Source: Ilyomonas sp965199905 (GTDB lineage: Bacteria; Bacteroidota; Bacteroidia; Chitinophagales; Chitinophagaceae). Taken from it: a DNA stretch of 64,000 nucleotides. This document shows positions 16,854-25,492 of the stretch, one piece after another. Location of the stretch: the NCBI GenBank assembly GCA_965199905.1, contig OZ241366.1, positions 4,464,001 through 4,528,000 of the forward strand, in the 5' to 3' direction. The notes under the pieces are model-generated. The model saw only the letters and a program-made list of their open reading frames with translations, did not search any database and was not told the origin of the DNA. How positions within the stretch are numbered: position 1 is the first letter of the stretch; each line of letters begins with the position of its first letter. Made by a program: the position numbers and the translations under genes.

Positions 16854-17462
16854 TTATAACTTCAACCCATACGCTTCAAACTTCTTCCTTGTGCTTTCGT
16901 AGTCTTCATGATGAAGCCCTTGCAAACCCAGTGTTTCCGCCACTTGTACAAACATCGGGCGGTCTTCAAGATATAAAGTTTCTTCCGGTTTTATCTGCGC
17001 TACATCAATCGCCAGTTTAAAAATATCAGCATCTGGTTTACGGAAATGCACGAAAGATGAATTTATAAAAAAGTCGACGAAATGGTTTAATTGAAACTTG
17101 TTGATGCGGTATTCATTCAGTTCCCTGCCTTCATTATTTACCACTGCAATCTTAAGATTGTATTTCTGCTTCAAGCCTTTTACAAGGTTTAGCATATCAT
17201 CAAAAGGCTGCGATTGATCGAACATAAATTGCTTAAAGTCGTCTGCACTAAAATCGCGTTTTGTATAAAATACAACGCGCTTCAGGTATTCATCCAAAGT
17301 CAGTTTTCCTACTTCATAAGTATCAAACGTCATACTGTGACGTTCCTGCGTTTCCTTTGGATCAAGACCATACTTTTCAACAGCTTTATTGCGCGAGTTA
17401 TGATCCCATCCATTGGTAAGTAAAACGCCACCGATATCCGTAAATAATGTTGTGATTGCCAT
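16854..17462 (-). CDS. HAD-like hydrolase, YihX-type
   Basis: A 202-residue HAD-IA hydrolase. Motif I reads FTDIGGVLL, with Gly in place of the second Asp as in YihX-like and epoxide-hydrolase-like HADs. Motif II is VVNNEG, the motif III Lys is in RKPDADIF, and motif IV is YLEDR. Such enzymes typically dephosphorylate sugar phosphates; the substrate here is unknown. It lies between aroC and a class I aldolase in the same orientation, with gaps of about 80-110 bp, so it may be co-transcribed with the aromatic genes, but no pathway link is established. Confidence 0.85.
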   Translation of the reverse strand: MAITTLFTDIGGVLLTNGWDHNSRNKAVEKYGLDPKETQERHSMTFDTYEVGKLTLDEYLKRVVFYTKRDFSADDFKQFMFDQSQPFDDMLNLVKGLKQKYNLKIAVVNNEGRELNEYRINKFQLNHFVDFFINSSFVHFRKPDADIFKLAIDVAQIKPEETLYLEDRPMFVQVAETLGLQGLHHEDYESTRKKFEAYGLKL

Positions 17463-17569
17463 AATAAAAAGTTGACCGGAACCTGGGTATATTAATTAAA
17501 AGCGAGATGATTTTAGCATGATTCTAATCATTCATCTTTGCCTCTCAATCATCCACACAAATCCTTTTT

Positions 17570-18643
17570 TTATGCAATGGTAATTTCTTTTTCTAAATAC
17601 ACATCCTGAATAGCATTCAGCAATGCTACGCCATCTTTCATTGGTCGCGAGAATGATTTGCGTCCTGATATCACTCCGGTGCCGCCGGCACGCTTGTTTA
17701 TAACAGACGTGCGTACTACATCTTGCATGTCTGCTGCGCCTTTTGATTCGCCGCCGGAATTGATGAAACCAATCCTGCCTGCATAACAATTCAACACCTG
17801 GTAGCGGCACAAATCAATCGGGTTATCAGTGGTCAGCTCAGTGTACATACGCTCATCAAATTTTCCGAACTTATTGCCGTTTTGATTCAATGCTTTATAG
17901 CCGCCATTGTTGGTTGGTAATTTTTGTTTGATGATATCTGCCTGTATGGTTACGCCCAAATGATTTGCTTGTCCTGTAAGGTCGGCAGAAGTTTCATAAT
18001 TAACACCATCTACCGTAAAGGCATTGTTGCGGATGTAACACCAAAGCACCGTTGCCATACCTAAAGAATGCGCTTCTTCAAAAGCCTGCGATACTTCTAC
18101 AATCTGCCGGTCACTTTCTTCAGAACCAAAATAAATGGTAGCGCCAACAGCGGCAGAACCTAAGTTCCACGCATCGCGAACTGAACCATACATGCGTTGG
18201 TCGTATTTATTTGGGTAAGAAAGTAATTCGTTGTGATTGATCTTGGTAATAAACGGAATTTTATGCGCATATTTTCTTGCCACAGAAGCTAATACACCAA
18301 ACGTTGTTGCCACTGCATTGCAGCCACCTTCAACAGCCAACTTTATAATATTTTCCGGGTCAAAATACTCGGGGTTAATTGAAAAAGAAGCGCCTGCGCT
18401 ATGCTCAATTCCCTGGTCTACAGGCAGAATTGATAAGTAACCCGTGCCGCTCAGCCTGCCATGATTATACATCTGCTGCAGGCTGCGAAGTGTTTGTATG
18501 TTTCGGTTTGAAAATGCGAAATTATCATCTATAAAAGAGGGCGATGGCAGGTACAGTTTATCTTTTGATATCGTTTGTGAAGTATAAGTAAAAAGAGTTT
18601 CATCCTCCTTGCCCAACAGTTCCTGTATCTCTGAAAAATTCAT
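17570..18643 (-). CDS. fbaB: Class I fructose-bisphosphate aldolase, DhnA/FbaB type
   Basis: A 357-residue TIM-barrel aldolase of the DhnA/FbaB family, which cleaves fructose-1,6-bisphosphate through a Schiff-base lysine without a metal. Recognisable stretches are SILPVDQGIEHSAGASF, NHNELLSYPNKYDQ, GATIYFGSEESDRQIVEVSQ, GMATVLWCYIRNNAF, and the late FINSGGESKGAADM with GGTGVISGRKSFSRP. It lies 21 bp downstream of aroA within the aromatic cluster. Relatives in archaea make an alternative precursor of dehydroquinate, but a normal DAHP synthase is present in this cluster, so glycolytic/gluconeogenic aldolase is the simpler reading. Confidence 0.9.
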   Translation of the reverse strand: MNFSEIQELLGKEDETLFTYTSQTISKDKLYLPSPSFIDDNFAFSNRNIQTLRSLQQMYNHGRLSGTGYLSILPVDQGIEHSAGASFSINPEYFDPENIIKLAVEGGCNAVATTFGVLASVARKYAHKIPFITKINHNELLSYPNKYDQRMYGSVRDAWNLGSAAVGATIYFGSEESDRQIVEVSQAFEEAHSLGMATVLWCYIRNNAFTVDGVNYETSADLTGQANHLGVTIQADIIKQKLPTNNGGYKALNQNGNKFGKFDERMYTELTTDNPIDLCRYQVLNCYAGRIGFINSGGESKGAADMQDVVRTSVINKRAGGTGVISGRKSFSRPMKDGVALLNAIQDVYLEKEITIA

Positions 18644-18664
18644 AGGTAAATGTGTTTAAGAAGA

Positions 18665-19999
18665 CTACCCCGTTGCAACTGTTGTACCCAAACTTTTCAT
18701 GTGTTCATAAAAATCAGGATAGCTTTTACCAACTGCATTAGCTTCTTCAATAATCATATTACCTTCAGCTTTCAACGCGGCTACCGCACACGCCATAGCA
18801 ATGCGATGATCGTGACGTGAATGAACAGCGGCACCTTTTGCACCTTTACCGCCGTAGATGATCATTAAATTGTCTTGAAGTTCTATGGTAATACCCATTT
18901 TTCCAAACTCATCCTGAAGCGTAAGCGCGCGGTTGCTTTCCTTATGCGTTAAGCGATGCACGCCTTCTATCACCGTTGTGCCTTCGCAATAAGAAGCAAG
19001 CGCAACGAGTGGCGGAAATAAATCGGGACAATCAGTAGCATTGAACTGAAACGCTTTAAGCGACGCAGGTCCAATCTCAATCTGGTCGGCTTGTATAGAT
19101 AATTTACATCCGCAATCCATTAACGCCTGTAAGATGGCTTTATCGGCTTGTGTGGAAGCAATGTCCAAGCCTTTTACAGTGATGTTTCCGGCAAGTGCGC
19201 CGGCAACTAAAAGAAAGGCGCCGCCACTCCAATCGCCTTCCACTGTATAGTCAATGTATGTGTTTGTTAAGGCTGCCGGCGCATCTATAAACTCAAACGA
19301 TTCATAGTTGTGATTCAGCGGCAAATCCAACTGAAACGCTTCCATTACTTTCAACGTTAAATCTATATATGGCCTGCTTTTTAAATCGTCTACATAAATG
19401 GTAACGCCGTTGGCATCTGTAGCTGAATAAGCCAGCAATAAGCCAGTTAAAAACTGTGAGCTTAATGAGCCATCAATGCTGATATTTTTCGGCTGTAAAG
19501 GACCTTGCAATTTGATAGGAAGCTTACCGCCATTTGAAGTAATTTGAACATCCAGTTTTGGTAATACTTCATCAAAAAAATCCATGGGTCTTGTTACCAA
19601 CGAACCTTCGCCATTGATGGTTATTTCTCGTTCGCTTAGCGCAATCAACGGCGTGAACATGCGTATGCCCAAGCCACTTTCGCCACAATTCACTTCGTTT
19701 GCTACAGGCTTGATGCCTTCACTTATAATCTGCAACGAGCCATCTTCCTGTTCATTCACTGTGGCGCCCAGTGCTTTTATCATATTCAACGCTGCCTTAT
19801 CATCGTTGCTGATGCCGGGATTGCGTATGATGCTTTCGCCTTTGCGAACCAATGCAGCCGCGCAGGCGCGCTGCATGGAGCTTTTTGAAGCTGGCGCAAC
19901 GATGGTTCCTGATACTGCTGATGGTTGTATGATGATGACGCCCCCAGCCCATAAAGGGGAGTTTTGAGCTTGATTAGTATTGGTAGCTTCTTCTTGCAT
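18665..19999 (-). CDS. aroA: EPSP synthase (3-phosphoshikimate 1-carboxyvinyltransferase)
   Basis: A 444-residue enzyme that transfers enolpyruvate from PEP to shikimate-3-phosphate. Motifs are APASKSSMQRACAAALV (active-site Lys/Ser), GESGLGIRMFTPL, DGSLSSQFLTGLL, VEGDWSGGAFLLV and RHDHRIAMACAVAAL. The family normally begins at about IIIQPSAVSG. The annotated ATG adds some 23 residues, of which QNSPLWAGGV is encoded by a family-B intergenic repeat. The gene is 30 bp downstream of aroB, 21 bp upstream of the aldolase gene. Confidence 0.95.
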   Translation of the reverse strand: MQEEATNTNQAQNSPLWAGGVIIIQPSAVSGTIVAPASKSSMQRACAAALVRKGESIIRNPGISNDDKAALNMIKALGATVNEQEDGSLQIISEGIKPVANEVNCGESGLGIRMFTPLIALSEREITINGEGSLVTRPMDFFDEVLPKLDVQITSNGGKLPIKLQGPLQPKNISIDGSLSSQFLTGLLLAYSATDANGVTIYVDDLKSRPYIDLTLKVMEAFQLDLPLNHNYESFEFIDAPAALTNTYIDYTVEGDWSGGAFLLVAGALAGNITVKGLDIASTQADKAILQALMDCGCKLSIQADQIEIGPASLKAFQFNATDCPDLFPPLVALASYCEGTTVIEGVHRLTHKESNRALTLQDEFGKMGITIELQDNLMIIYGGKGAKGAAVHSRHDHRIAMACAVAALKAEGNMIIEEANAVGKSYPDFYEHMKSLGTTVATG

Positions 20000-20059
20000 A
20001 AAATGAAATTTAATTGCAGTAATAGTGCATCATAACTCCCCTTCATGGGTTGGGGGCAT
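19939..20059. repeat. Inverted pair of family-B repeats at the aroB/aroA junction
   Basis: CGCCCCCAGCCCATAAAGGGG at 19940-19960 and CCCCTTCATGGGTTGGGGGC at 20037-20056 are inverted copies of one element, about 75 bp apart. The first lies inside the 5' coding end of aroA and the second inside the 3' coding end of aroB, so both proteins carry residues from the repeat. The pair could fold into a stem in the mRNA between the two genes. Confidence 0.75.
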
Positions 20060-21073
20060 GGCTTCTCTTACTTCTTCGATGGGTAAAGGCTGAATAACGG
20101 CTTTGCCAATCTTCTCTAATAACACATAATGAATCTTTTTCTTAAACCGTTTCTTATCTGCCATCATATTCTGTAAAGCCTTATCAGCATTGAATGGCAG
20201 GAAGGTTGGTAAACCATATTGCTTCAACACTTTTACCAATCTCTCGGTGGCAGTAAAGCCAGTATATTGCTCGCTGATGTGTGCCGCGACAACCATCCCG
20301 ATAGAGATGGCAAAGCCATGCGGAAGCCCATAATCATTCTCTATTGCATGACCTAAAGTATGACCATAATTCAGCAATTTTCTTTCGCCTTGCTCAAACT
20401 CATCTTCCGCTACTACTTTGCTTTTCAGCAATGCATTGCGCCGGATAAGTTTGCTTAATAACTCTTTATCGTTTTGAAAACCGGAGAGTGTATGTTCTTC
20501 CAGTATTTTAAACATGGCAGCATCTTTTATCGCTGCATGTTTAATGATTTCGGCAAAACCATTGCTCCATTCTTGCTTAGGTAATGATGAGAGCAAAGTG
20601 TAATCGTACAATAAAAAAGAAGGCTGGCGAATTAAGCCAACCATATTTTTATATATACCGACATCTACACCATTCTTGCCACCAATGCAGGCATCCACCA
20701 TTGCGAGAATAGAAGTGGGTACAAAGCCACAACGAATGCCACGCATATACACACCAGCAACGTAGCCAGCCATGTCTGTAATCACGCCGCCACCAATGCC
20801 AACAAGTGCTGTTTTTCTGTCAGCACCCAGCGCGATCATCTGACCAATCACATCATCAACCGTTGATTGATTTTTGTGCTGCTCGCCGGCTTTTACAACT
20901 ATTGTTTGCCAGCCTTGGAATTTCTTTTTATGCTTCGAAAAAATGTTCTCATCGGTGAGCAAAACAGTGCTGACTTTTTCGGTTAATTTTTCTAACACAT
21001 CAAAAGATGCATCGAAGTAAAACGTGGTGGAAGATGATGAAAACTGTATTTGTTTTTTAGTCATGGTATGCAA
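20030..21073 (-). CDS. aroB: 3-dehydroquinate synthase
   Basis: A 347-residue NAD-dependent enzyme that converts DAHP to 3-dehydroquinate. Motifs are GEQHKNQSTVDDVIGQM, the nucleotide-binding GGGVITDMAGYVAGVYMRG, IGGKNGVD, NGFAEIIKHAAI and the zinc-site LNYGHTLGHAIE. The C-terminus PPTHEGEL is encoded by a family-B intergenic repeat. It lies directly downstream of the dead REP-associated transposase and upstream of aroA. The start ATG at 21073 could be replaced by the one 9 bp further in (MTKK); both give the family N-terminus. Confidence 0.95.
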   Translation of the reverse strand: MHTMTKKQIQFSSSSTTFYFDASFDVLEKLTEKVSTVLLTDENIFSKHKKKFQGWQTIVVKAGEQHKNQSTVDDVIGQMIALGADRKTALVGIGGGVITDMAGYVAGVYMRGIRCGFVPTSILAMVDACIGGKNGVDVGIYKNMVGLIRQPSFLLYDYTLLSSLPKQEWSNGFAEIIKHAAIKDAAMFKILEEHTLSGFQNDKELLSKLIRRNALLKSKVVAEDEFEQGERKLLNYGHTLGHAIENDYGLPHGFAISIGMVVAAHISEQYTGFTATERLVKVLKQYGLPTFLPFNADKALQNMMADKKRFKKKIHYVLLEKIGKAVIQPLPIEEVREAMPPTHEGEL

Positions 21074-21077
21074 TTGG

Positions 21078-21097
21078 CCACCGGATTCATCCGGTGG
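21078..21097. repeat. REP-like palindrome, left flank of dead transposase
   Basis: CCACCGGATTCATCCGGTGG is a perfect 9-bp inverted repeat with a 2-nt centre. It matches in design the palindrome on the other side of the transposase remnant (21592-21611). The transposase stop codon falls inside it. Confidence 0.75.
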
Positions 21098-21553
21098 ATT
21101 CTATAAAATCATCCGGCGGAATTTTTAATGCGTCCAGGTTATTCATCACATTTAATTCATCATCCAGCGATTTCAGCCTATGATGTTCCTCCTGATTCTC
21201 TATATATTTCACAACTTTCTTTACCATCGAATAACTTACTGAATACGCCGCATATCCATCCTGCCATTTCAGTTCTTTCCCCAGGTATTTCTGTTGATTT
21301 ATCTAAAACGCTGAACCACCTTTTAAAATTTGCATCACCGCAGACACACTTGCGCCGGATGCAGTTGAAACAGGCAGTGCACATGGTCTTCCACACCATT
21401 CAACGCAATGATGTCAAATTCTTTCGCGGCTGCATTTTCACGCATGTGCGTGAACAATGTTTCGCGCGTGCGTTTTGCCAGCACAGGTTCCCGGTGTTTC
21501 ACACTCCAGATAGCATGAATAAACAAATAAGTTTTGTTGTGTGGATTGTGCAT
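21087..21553 (-). pseudogene. IS200/RAYT-like Y1 transposase, frameshifted with internal stop
   Basis: The minus-strand ATG at 21553 begins MHNPHNKTYLFIHAIWSVKH and reaches the HUH motif in EDHVHCLFQLHPAQ, where one base appears to be missing near 21348. In the next frame the protein resumes as SVSAVMQILKGGSAF, a TAG at 21305-21303 (where relatives have Trp), then INQQKYLGKELKWQDGYAAY and VVKYIENQEEHH with the catalytic Tyr. This is a Y1 transposase of the IS200/REP-associated type with one frameshift and one nonsense mutation. Palindromes flank it on both sides, and it interrupts the aromatic operon between the DAHP synthase gene and aroB. Confidence 0.9.
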
Positions 21554-21591
21554 GATGGAATGATGGTCATATAACCGAACCGCTCTTTTTT

Positions 21592-21611
21592 CCACCGGTT
21601 AAAACCGGTGG
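21592..21611. repeat. REP-like palindrome, right flank of dead transposase
   Basis: CCACCGGTTAAAACCGGTGG is a perfect 9-bp inverted repeat with a 2-nt centre, adjoining the TAG stop of the DAHP synthase gene. Together with 21078-21097 it brackets the transposase remnant, the arrangement expected of a REP-associated element. Confidence 0.75.
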
Positions 21612-22700
21612 CTAATCATTCATCACCTTATTCTGGTGGTTGATGCTTTCCATATGCACCGCATCGTAATACTTGGTGATGAAGTCTTTGCTCAAACCCA
21701 GCCTGGCAGCTTTTGCCTGCACGCGTTCCAATATTTCGTTCCAGCGATTGGTTTGTAAAATGGTCAGGTTATTTGCCTTTTTATAGTCACCAATGTTATC
21801 GGCAATTTTCATACGCTGACTTAATATCTGCATCAGTTCATCGTCCAAATGATTGATTTGCTGGCGCAATTTCTCCAGTGGCGCATGATCTATCGTTGCC
21901 ACGTCTTCCTTACGCCATTGAATTGCATCCAGCATTTCAGCCAAACGTTCCGGCGTAATTTGTTGTTTCGCATCGCTCCACGCATTATCGGGGTCAATAT
22001 GGCTTTCGATAATCAAACCATCATAATCAAGGTCAATGGCTTCCTGCGCAACTTCCTGCAAAATATCACGACGACCACAAATGTGCGACGGATCGTTAAT
22101 CATCATCAGCTCCGGATTACGGCGTTTCATTTCAATCGCAAGATGCCACATCGGCGCATTGCGATACTGCGAATTTCCATATGACGAAAACCCGCGGTGA
22201 ATCAAACCAATCTGTTTAATGCCGGCTTTCGCTACACGCTCTACAGCACCCAGCCACAGCTCGAGGTCAGGATTAATCGGGTTTTTAATCAACACCGGAA
22301 TATCAACACCACGAAGCGCATCTGCCACTTCCTGCACGCTAAACGGATTGACCGTTGTGCGGGCGCCAATCCACAACACATCTACATCAAAGTGAAGCGC
22401 ATCCTGCACCTGCTTTCCCGTTGCCACTTCTATCGCCCAGGGAATGCCTGTCAGTTGCTTCGCTTTTTGAAGCCATGGTAAACCCTTCGTACCAATGCCT
22501 TCAAAGCTTCCCGGACGTGTACGCGGTTTCCAGATGCCCGCACGCATGATGTCAACCTTGCCGGTTTTCGCCAGCCGCACGGCAGTTTCGGTTACCTGTT
22601 CTTCGGTTTCGGCACTGCAAGGTCCGGCAATAATAAGCGGACGCTTGTTCCATTTTTCCTGCACAAGGTTTTTGGCAGAGGATGTTTGTGTGGCTTCCAT
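21612..22700 (-). CDS. Bifunctional DAHP synthase / chorismate mutase
   Basis: A 362-residue fusion. Residues 1-260 form a type I-beta DAHP synthase (LIIAGPCSAETEEQVTE, MRAGIWKPRTRPGSFEGIG, KNPINPDLELWLGA, INDPSHICGRRD, DGLIIESHIDP), which condenses PEP and erythrose-4-phosphate. Residues 270-362 form an AroQ chorismate mutase (LRQQINHLDDELMQILSQRM, IGDYKKANN) that turns chorismate into prephenate. The fusion joins the first step of the shikimate pathway to the first step of the Phe/Tyr branch. In this family a mutase domain often confers feedback sensitivity. A REP-like palindrome abuts the stop codon. Confidence 0.94.
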   Translation of the reverse strand: MEATQTSSAKNLVQEKWNKRPLIIAGPCSAETEEQVTETAVRLAKTGKVDIMRAGIWKPRTRPGSFEGIGTKGLPWLQKAKQLTGIPWAIEVATGKQVQDALHFDVDVLWIGARTTVNPFSVQEVADALRGVDIPVLIKNPINPDLELWLGAVERVAKAGIKQIGLIHRGFSSYGNSQYRNAPMWHLAIEMKRRNPELMMINDPSHICGRRDILQEVAQEAIDLDYDGLIIESHIDPDNAWSDAKQQITPERLAEMLDAIQWRKEDVATIDHAPLEKLRQQINHLDDELMQILSQRMKIADNIGDYKKANNLTILQTNRWNEILERVQAKAARLGLSKDFITKYYDAVHMESINHQNKVMND

Positions 22701-22926
22701 AAGAATAACAATTATAAGTTATGAATTATGAGTTATGAATGCAAAACCTGTCTCCGCTTTTACACTCTTCCTGTCATCTTTTTCTTTGGGGCTGTCATCG
22801 TTCAACGTTTACTTAGCTCCGGTTCCGTTCGCCGCGGCGGATGCTACTCTACGGCGCGGCTATCTGTATTTATACATTGTACATATCACATTGTACATGT
22901 GCTGCGCCTTGCCGGGTTAACTATCG
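22701..22926. repeat. Intergenic region with repeat fragments
   Basis: No gene is seen. It contains TTTGGGGCTGTCATCGTT (22786-22803), identical to part of family C at 15562, a GC-rich CGCCGCGGCG stretch, TACATTGTACATATCACATT with further TTGTACAT motifs, and alternating TTATGAATTATGAGTTATGA near 22720-22740, the same type of element as at 26336-26404. Confidence 0.55.
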
Positions 22927-23259
22927 CTATTCTAATGATCTACTCACTTCTTTTGCTAAAACCGGGATATCTATCGTCACTATTTTCCAGATAATAATAT
23001 CATTGATATTATCGTATGCATGAATAATTCGGTTTCGCAAATCGACTATTGTTCTTGAATGCGACAATTCAATCTCCGGATTTATGTTCAACAATCGGTT
23101 CATGGCTTCGCCAACAATCTCCAGTTCTCTTTCTACCGCTCTACGTTTTGTTTTATTTCTTTTATATTCTTCAAAATCTCTTTTGCTTTCGAGGTGTTCA
23201 TCAATAGAAAGAATTGCTGTCTCTATATCGAACAACAACTTCTTTTCCTCGATAGTCAT
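22927..23259 (-). CDS. hepT: HepT-like HEPN ribonuclease toxin
   Basis: A 110-residue all-helical protein of the HepT/DUF86 family. The diagnostic Rx4HxY motif is present as RNRIIHAY near residues 74-81, where Arg and His form the RNase site and the Tyr is the residue AMPylated by the partner. It overlaps the upstream mntA by 4 bp (ATGA), the usual order for MntA-HepT. It is expected to cleave RNA when not neutralised. The pair lies immediately after deaD inside the aromatic cluster, on the same strand. Confidence 0.9.
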   Translation of the reverse strand: MTIEEKKLLFDIETAILSIDEHLESKRDFEEYKRNKTKRRAVERELEIVGEAMNRLLNINPEIELSHSRTIVDLRNRIIHAYDNINDIIIWKIVTIDIPVLAKEVSRSLE

Positions 23260-23564
23260 AACACACTTACTTTATGGCTATCAATACTCTGAATGAAGTA
23301 TGGATTTGATAATGTTTCTTCTGCTATCAACTCCACCTTTTTATTCAGCAGGGTTTCTAACGCATCAATTAATGAAAAATAATTGTTGCTATATGTTTCC
23401 ACATCCAAAGTTGCCGGGAAGCGAACCAAAAAATCAACATCACTTTCTGCATTCATATTGCCTTTTACAGCACTGCCAAAGGCATACGCTTTTAGAACGC
23501 CATGCACTTGCATCAGGCTTTTTATCTGGGTCAGATGTTGTTCTATAATATTCGCTTTCTGCAT
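23256..23564 (-). CDS. mntA: MntA-like nucleotidyltransferase antitoxin
   Basis: A 102-residue minimal nucleotidyltransferase with the motif GSAVKGNMNAESDVDFLV (residues 30-47), giving the GSx(n)SDxD metal site. The third carboxylate is probably in the KKVELIAEE segment. MntA antitoxins neutralise HepT by adding AMP to the toxin's tyrosine. The gene starts 17 bp after the deaD stop, so it may be expressed from that transcript. Confidence 0.9.
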   Translation of the reverse strand: MQKANIIEQHLTQIKSLMQVHGVLKAYAFGSAVKGNMNAESDVDFLVRFPATLDVETYSNNYFSLIDALETLLNKKVELIAEETLSNPYFIQSIDSHKVSVL

Positions 23565-23581
23565 ATGTACATTATAACAAT

Positions 23582-25261
23582 TTACCGGCTGTTCGCATCA
23601 TTCATTCGTATTCTTCTGCCTTTGAAATTTTTGCCATCAATGGCACGAATCATTTGATTTCCAACACCGCGGTCTACTTCAACCCAGCTATTCATTTCCT
23701 TCATGTCTACGCGCCCTAACTGCTCTTTGCGCAGGTCGCTCATGTCAAGAATAAACTGTAAAAATGAAGCTTTATAAAAACCATCTTTTGTACCGAGGTT
23801 TACAAACAAGCGCATGTAATCGCCTTCATTATTAAAAGTGCGCCCTTTGGTATCACGGTAATTTTTTTCTCCTCTGTCGCTGGTTCTGCTACGGCTTTGA
23901 TCGCGCGCACCAGCTTCGCGGTTGCGGCCATTATCGCGTATATTTAAGTCACCGGCGTTTTCGTAATATTTCAAAAAACGGTCAAACTCTAATGCCGCTA
24001 CACGTTTCAATACTTCTTCCTTGCTTACATCGGCAAACTTTTCTTCCAGCATCGGCACGTAGCTTTCGTAATCGCCGTGGCTAATGTCGGTCTGTAAAAG
24101 TTTATCCATAAAATAGAAGAACTGTTTGCGGCAAACGTCTTTTCCACTTGGTATTTCCACCTTATGAAACGGCGATTGTACCATGCGCTCAATCTGGCGA
24201 AGCTTGCCGGTTTCACGCGTATGCACAATGCTAATGCTAATGCCTACGGCACCCGCACGACCTGTACGACCGCTGCGGTGTGTGTAAACTTCCACATCAT
24301 CCGGAAGTTCAAAGTTTATAACATGTGTAATGTCTTTTACATCAATACCGCGCGCAGCTACGTCAGTCGCAATCAAAAGCTGTAAACTTTTATCGCGGAA
24401 TTGTCCCATCACTTTATCACGCTGCCCTTGCGTTAAATCGCCGTGCAGGGCATCAATATCATAACCTTCGCGGGTAAGCTTTTCAGATATTTCCTGCGCA
24501 TCGGCTTTCGTGCGGGTAAAGATCAAACCATAAATACCAGGATTAAAATCAATCAGGCGCTTCAAGGTTTCGTAGCGTTGATGACCCGCTGTTACCACGT
24601 ATTGGTGGTCAATATTTTTATTACCGGTATTGGCTTTTCCAACCGTTATTTCGGTAGGATCTTTCATGTACTTTTTGCTCACCTTACGTATTTCGGCGGG
24701 CATCGTTGCACTGAACAGCCAGGTGCTTTCGCGCTTAGGCGTATTCTGCAAAATGAATTCAATATCATCCTGAAAACCCATGTTGAGCATTTCATCGGCC
24801 TCATCAAGAATCACGTATTCGATCTCGTCGAGGTTGATGGCTTTGCGTTCTATTAAATCAATCAAACGTCCTGGCGTTGCTACTACTATTTGCACACCGC
24901 GCTTGATGTCGCGTATCTGTGTACCAATAGAAGCGCCGCCATATACCGCTACGATATTAACGCCTCGTATATGCTTTTTAAACTGTTCAATTTCGTTTAC
25001 AATCTGGATGCACAACTCACGTGTAGGGCACACCACAAGTGCTTGCGGCGATTTTTTACCTACATCTATCAGTTGTAACAAAGGAAGGCTGAAAGCAGCC
25101 GTTTTGCCGGTGCCGGTTTGGGCAAGGCCAATCAAGTCTTTGGTGCCTGCCAATAAAACCGGGATCGCTTTTTCCTGTATCTGTGTCGGATTTTCAAAGC
25201 CCATTTCGCTGGTTACTTTCACCAGTGGTTCTGATAGTCCTAATTCTGCAAATGTTGCCAT
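23582..25261 (-). CDS. deaD: DEAD-box RNA helicase with DbpA-type RNA-binding tail
   Basis: A 559-residue ATP-dependent RNA helicase. It has the Q motif FENPTQIQEKAI, Walker A AQTGTGKT (residues 47-54), PTRELC, TPGRLID, DEAD (in VILDEADEML), SAT, and in domain 2 ATDVAARGID and HRSGRTGRAG. A disordered Arg/Asp-rich linker (about 440-475) leads to a DbpA-like RNA-binding domain with MRLFVNLGTKDG, LQFILDMSDL and FKGRRIRM. It probably assists ribosome assembly or mRNA turnover. It sits between tyrA and mntA in a cluster otherwise devoted to aromatic amino acids. A degenerate family-A repeat pair fills the gap to tyrA. Confidence 0.94.
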   Translation of the reverse strand: MATFAELGLSEPLVKVTSEMGFENPTQIQEKAIPVLLAGTKDLIGLAQTGTGKTAAFSLPLLQLIDVGKKSPQALVVCPTRELCIQIVNEIEQFKKHIRGVNIVAVYGGASIGTQIRDIKRGVQIVVATPGRLIDLIERKAINLDEIEYVILDEADEMLNMGFQDDIEFILQNTPKRESTWLFSATMPAEIRKVSKKYMKDPTEITVGKANTGNKNIDHQYVVTAGHQRYETLKRLIDFNPGIYGLIFTRTKADAQEISEKLTREGYDIDALHGDLTQGQRDKVMGQFRDKSLQLLIATDVAARGIDVKDITHVINFELPDDVEVYTHRSGRTGRAGAVGISISIVHTRETGKLRQIERMVQSPFHKVEIPSGKDVCRKQFFYFMDKLLQTDISHGDYESYVPMLEEKFADVSKEEVLKRVAALEFDRFLKYYENAGDLNIRDNGRNREAGARDQSRSRTSDRGEKNYRDTKGRTFNNEGDYMRLFVNLGTKDGFYKASFLQFILDMSDLRKEQLGRVDMKEMNSWVEVDRGVGNQMIRAIDGKNFKGRRIRMNDANSR

Positions 25262-25287
25262 TATATTTCTTAAAAAATTTTCGCAAA

Positions 25288-25492
25288 GGTAGATAATAGA
25301 ACACGGATGACGCGGACTGTGTGCAGTGATTAGCGTGATTTAAGAATTAATAAGTAAGATTAAATATTTGATGGCTGTTTTGTTCATAATTATTTACCGT
25401 TTCTGTAATTGTATTTCAGCAGCCACAATTCAAACCATCTTTATATATTTCTATGTACAAATCAGTGTCGTTTGTGTTCCGTTTTTCTATTT
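25288..25492. repeat. Inverted pair of family-A repeats between tyrA and deaD
   Basis: AATAGAACACGGATGACGCG at 25295-25314 (then CAGTGATTAGCGTGATTT) and its degenerate inverted copy at 25461-25492 (minus strand AATAGAAAAACGGAACAC). The minus-strand copy provides the TAG stop of tyrA. The 225-bp gap holds no other recognisable feature. Confidence 0.6.

Noticed and set aside
17570..18643. Class I aldolase as an archaeal-type ADTH synthase
   Set aside because: A complete DAHP synthase and AroB are in the same cluster, making the alternative route unnecessary.
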